Assembly (NCBI GenBank): GCA_025054795.1 | Contig: JANWZU010000191.1 | Span: 1-10,269 of the forward strand | From: Candidatus Caldarchaeum sp. | GTDB taxonomy: Archaea > Thermoproteota > Nitrososphaeria_A > Caldarchaeales > Caldarchaeaceae | Reading direction: 5' to 3' | DNA length: 10,269 nucleotides | Shown here: one piece after another, positions 8,755 through 10,269 of the stretch | Layout of the letters: every line of letters begins with the position of its first letter | Position numbering within the stretch: position 1 is the first letter of the stretch | Program-made: the position numbers and the translations under genes | The notes under the pieces: model-generated | The model's input: only the letters and a program-made list of their open reading frames with translations | The model's database searches: none | What the model was told of the DNA's origin: nothing

Positions 8755-8931
8755 ATGGCTGAAGCCAACCTCAAAGTCGTGAGCTATGATTACCGAGCCG
8801 ACTCCGATGAAGTATGGTTCCCTTTTTCAGGATTGTTGCAAATGTTTAAAAGCTGCAGAGAACGTGATTGTCGAGATGCAGGGCTTCGGCCTATCTACAT
8901 CGGTAAAGGGGTTTCGAGTAGACTCGGGTGA
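8755..8931 (+). CDS. Candidate small ORF of 58 residues, uncertain
   Basis: An ATG at 8755 opens a 58-codon frame (start MAEANLKVVSYDYRADSDEV, later LLQMFKSCRERDC) that ends at TGA 8929-8931, overlapping the preferred fdhD start by 56 bases. The composition looks protein-like, but I recognise no family. It competes with an upstream extension of fdhD in another frame, and no clear Shine-Dalgarno or TATA precedes it. It may be chance. If it is not coding, 8720-8844 is an untranslated spacer in which I see nothing else. Confidence 0.2.
   Translation: MAEANLKVVSYDYRADSDEVWFPFSGLLQMFKSCRERDCRDAGLRPIYIGKGVSSRLG
8840..8852 (+). promoter_or_regulatory. TATA box of fdhD
   Basis: AAATGTTTAAA (8840-8850, continuing into AG) places TTTAAAAG 27 bases before ATG 8876, the expected distance for a leaderless archaeal mRNA. 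The same 11 bases occur at 9922-9932 before moeA. This site decides the fdhD start: it would lie inside the gene if the longer frame from 8786 were used. Confidence 0.5.
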
Positions 8932-9685
8932 GGAGGTGCTGGATGAAGTAGCCCTCGAGTTCCCCATAAACATTTACCTCAACGACAAACATTTCGTCAC
9001 CGTTTTCGCCACACCACATGAGCTGAAGGAAATGGTGGTCGGCCACCTGCTGGGCTACGGAATAGTCAGCGGCCCTGACAAGGTCAGGGAGGTTGTCGTC
9101 GACGGCCTAGACGTACTCACTTACCTCGATGTTGACGAAGAAGAGCTTGGTAAACGTGTCGAGAGACACAAAGAGTTCAAGCTGATAATGAGTTCATGCG
9201 GCTCCGTCGAAGACTACCTACGGGCCTTCGACGGCCTAAACAAGCCACGTGTCCACTCGGACTACAGGGTAAGCAGAGAGAAGCTCCGTTCGATAATCGC
9301 TGAGTTCGGCCGGTACTCTAAACGCTCCGTGTCGGTCCATACCGCTGGACTATATTCAGAATCAGAGGATAAGCTGGTCGGTCTAGCGATGGACGTGAGC
9401 AGACACGTGACGGTAGACAAGATAATCGGGAAGATGGCTCTTAAAGGAGTTGATTTCTCAAGGTCGGTTCTGTTGACGACAGGGCGGCAGGCTTCAGACA
9501 TGGTGTTGAAGGCTGCGAGAACCGGGATCCCTATCACCGTCTCCCTCAGGGGTCCTCTCTTTTCAGGCTTGTACGCAGCTTTGAAGACCGGTGTGACGGT
9601 TGTCAGCACAGTTAGGGGGCGGGGCTTGACCGTCTACTCCAGCCCTGAAAGGATAACGGGCGCAGAACAGAAGGTCGTCGTCTAG
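8876..9685 (+). CDS. fdhD: FdhD-like sulfurtransferase for formate dehydrogenase molybdenum cofactor
   Basis: FdhD passes sulfur from a cysteine desulfurase to the bis-MGD molybdenum or tungsten cofactor, which formate dehydrogenases need for activity. From the preferred start it has 269 residues, the usual length. Motifs are DEVALEFPINIYLN (N-terminal), ELKEMVVGHLLGYGIV, SSCGS with Cys108, and the C-terminal core HTAGLYSE, DVSRHVTVDKIIG (173-185), LTTGRQASDMVLKAARTGIP and VRGRGLTVYSSPERI. Two features are odd. The E. coli CxxC sulfur-relay pair is reduced to one cysteine (CGSV), and the near-invariant DVGRHN reads DVSRHV. A frame open from ATG 8786 would add 30 residues, but these precede the family's conserved region and contain the TATA box. 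It is followed within 10 bases by a small gene and then moeA, all on the same strand, consistent with a molybdenum cofactor role. Confidence 0.9.
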   Translation: MQGFGLSTSVKGFRVDSGEEVLDEVALEFPINIYLNDKHFVTVFATPHELKEMVVGHLLGYGIVSGPDKVREVVVDGLDVLTYLDVDEEELGKRVERHKEFKLIMSSCGSVEDYLRAFDGLNKPRVHSDYRVSREKLRSIIAEFGRYSKRSVSVHTAGLYSESEDKLVGLAMDVSRHVTVDKIIGKMALKGVDFSRSVLLTTGRQASDMVLKAARTGIPITVSLRGPLFSGLYAALKTGVTVVSTVRGRGLTVYSSPERITGAEQKVVV

Positions 9686-9694
9686 TGATTGGCC

Positions 9695-9922
9695 TTGTCT
9701 GAACGTACTAGAGCGGCTCTCAAAGTCTTCGGAATAAATGCGACAAAGCTGGAGGAAGCAGTCCATACTCTAGAAACCCAGCCATCGCCCAACAACCTGC
9801 ACAAATATCTTGAAGCACAGAAACAACTGTTTGAAAGCTTCATAGAGGTCGTCGACATACTTGCAGAACTTTTAAAAAAGGGAGCGTCCGCCTCTGAAAA
9901 AGCCGCACTTGGAAGCAAGTAA
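9695..9922 (+). CDS. Small helical protein of unknown function between fdhD and moeA
   Basis: A 75-residue protein, largely alpha-helical by inspection. Helix 1 covers about SERTRAALKVFG, helix 2 TKLEEAVHTLE, then a Pro-rich turn (QPSPNN), then a long amphipathic helix LHKYLEAQKQLFESFIEVVD continuing through ILAELLKKG, and a polar tail. There is no signal peptide, cysteine pair or metal motif. I do not recognise a family. The TTG at 9695 is preferred because GTGAT (9685-9689) matches the 16S-complementary sequence 5 bases upstream; TTG 9689 would add two residues. The gene begins within 10 bases of the fdhD stop, suggesting cotranscription, while moeA downstream has its own TATA box. A minus-strand frame of similar length covers the same bases but has no supporting start or promoter. 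A helical bundle in a cofactor cluster could be a partner or adaptor, but that is a guess. Confidence 0.65.
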   Translation: MSERTRAALKVFGINATKLEEAVHTLETQPSPNNLHKYLEAQKQLFESFIEVVDILAELLKKGASASEKAALGSK

Positions 9923-9933
9923 AATGTTTAAAT
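9922..9933 (+). promoter_or_regulatory. TATA box of moeA
   Basis: AAATGTTTAAAT, directly after the stop of the small helical gene, is centred about 41 bases before ATG 9971. The predicted start of transcription is near 9956, leaving a leader of about 15 bases that includes GAAGGATAAGG. Its first 11 bases are identical to the fdhD promoter core. Confidence 0.45.
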
Positions 9934-9970
9934 CGGAAAAACCCCAACACTGTTGAAGGATAAGGTTTTC

Positions 9971-10269
9971 ATGAGCCGTAGAAAGATGAAAGGCTTCCCC
10001 CTGCTCGTCAGCGTGGAAGAGGCCCTCTCATCCCTAGCTGAGAAAACATCCATCGGACAACCGGCTGCCGAAAACGTACCGCTTGAAGAAAGCCTCGGAA
10101 GATACTGCGCCGTCGACGTCGTCTCCCCGGTTAACGTACCTTCTTTCGACCGTAGCGCCGTCGACGGGTACGCCGTCAGGGCTGTGGACACGTTTGGGGC
10201 TTCGCCGACTAACCCTGTGGCACTTTCTCTAGTGGGGTCGTCGATGGCCGGGATGAAGAGAAGCCAGAT
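9971..10269 (+). CDS. moeA: Molybdopterin molybdenumtransferase MoeA, N-terminal part, cut by right edge
   Basis: MoeA inserts molybdate (or tungstate) into adenylylated molybdopterin, the last shared step of molybdenum cofactor synthesis. About 99 residues are visible of an expected 400 or so. They contain LVSVEEALSSL, VPLEESLGRYCAVDVVSPVN, the hallmark VPSFDRSAVDGYAVRAVDTF (family consensus PPFDRSAMDGYA) and the following TNPVALSLVGSSMAGM, which is the normal MoeA domain order. ATG 9971 is preferred; a second in-frame ATG at 9986 precedes KGFPLLVSVEEAL and would also fit. The gene has its own TATA box and lies 48 bases after the small helical gene. With fdhD upstream it forms a molybdenum cofactor cluster. 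Whether a C-terminal fusion (for example a PBP-like domain, as in some archaea) is present cannot be seen. Confidence 0.95.
   Translation, partial: MSRRKMKGFPLLVSVEEALSSLAEKTSIGQPAAENVPLEESLGRYCAVDVVSPVNVPSFDRSAVDGYAVRAVDTFGASPTNPVALSLVGSSMAGMKRSQ

Noticed and set aside
8786..8875. 30-residue N-terminal extension of FdhD (start MITEPTPMKYG)
   Set aside because: It precedes the conserved FdhD region, and a TATA box at leaderless distance from ATG 8876 lies inside it. It remains possible.
9682..9918. 78-residue minus-strand frame covering the small helical gene
   Set aside because: The plus-strand frame has a Shine-Dalgarno-like site, operon position and a clean helical pattern; the minus frame is Ser/Ala-rich with no promoter.

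Overview
The window reads as a compact archaeal chromosome segment. It carries a PCNA-type sliding clamp, TATA-box promoters about 24-29 bases ahead of several starts (leaderless or nearly leaderless transcripts), GTG and TTG starts, a tRNA-Pro without encoded CCA, and genes for coenzyme F420 and molybdenum cofactor. I would place it in the TACK archaea, perhaps near the Aigarchaeota/Caldarchaeales. That placement is inference from gene content and style. No mobile element, CRISPR array or sign of recent transfer is visible.

Layout from left to right. Positions 1-158 (minus) hold the 5' end of a gene running off the left edge, whose product starts with a twin-arginine (Tat) export signal. A 9-bp inverted repeat spans its start. 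Divergent from it is ppdK (251-2905), complete and with all key residues. It meets a minus-strand winged-helix regulator (2902-3360) tail to tail over a 4-bp CTAG. That regulator is divergent from the sliding clamp gene (3448-4218). A tRNA-Pro(TGG) with its own TATA box follows (4257-4332), then a membrane-embedded M50 zinc protease of the site-2 protease/EGY type (4407-5507). The protease gene again ends in a 4-bp CTAG overlap with a minus-strand gene (5504-6505), a divergent relative of LarA (lactate racemase/DUF2088).

The plus-strand run 6583-8719 is an F420 operon: a stand-alone FbiB-C-like nitroreductase, cofD and cofC, each overlapping the next. The nitroreductase is the likely reductase for the dehydro-F420 intermediate made when CofC uses phosphoenolpyruvate. 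The glutamate ligase CofE is not in the window. The run 8876-10269 is molybdenum-cofactor related: an fdhD-like gene, a small helical protein of unknown function, and the start of moeA cut by the right edge. The fdhD and moeA promoters share an identical 11-base TATA-containing core.

Taken together, the right half supports two redox cofactors, deazaflavin F420 and molybdopterin, that meet in enzymes such as F420-linked formate dehydrogenases. No such enzyme is encoded here, so that link is contextual. I see no clearly new multi-gene system. The best leads are the LarA-like protein lacking the expected catalytic histidines, the stand-alone F420 reductase, the atypical FdhD, and the small protein between fdhD and moeA.
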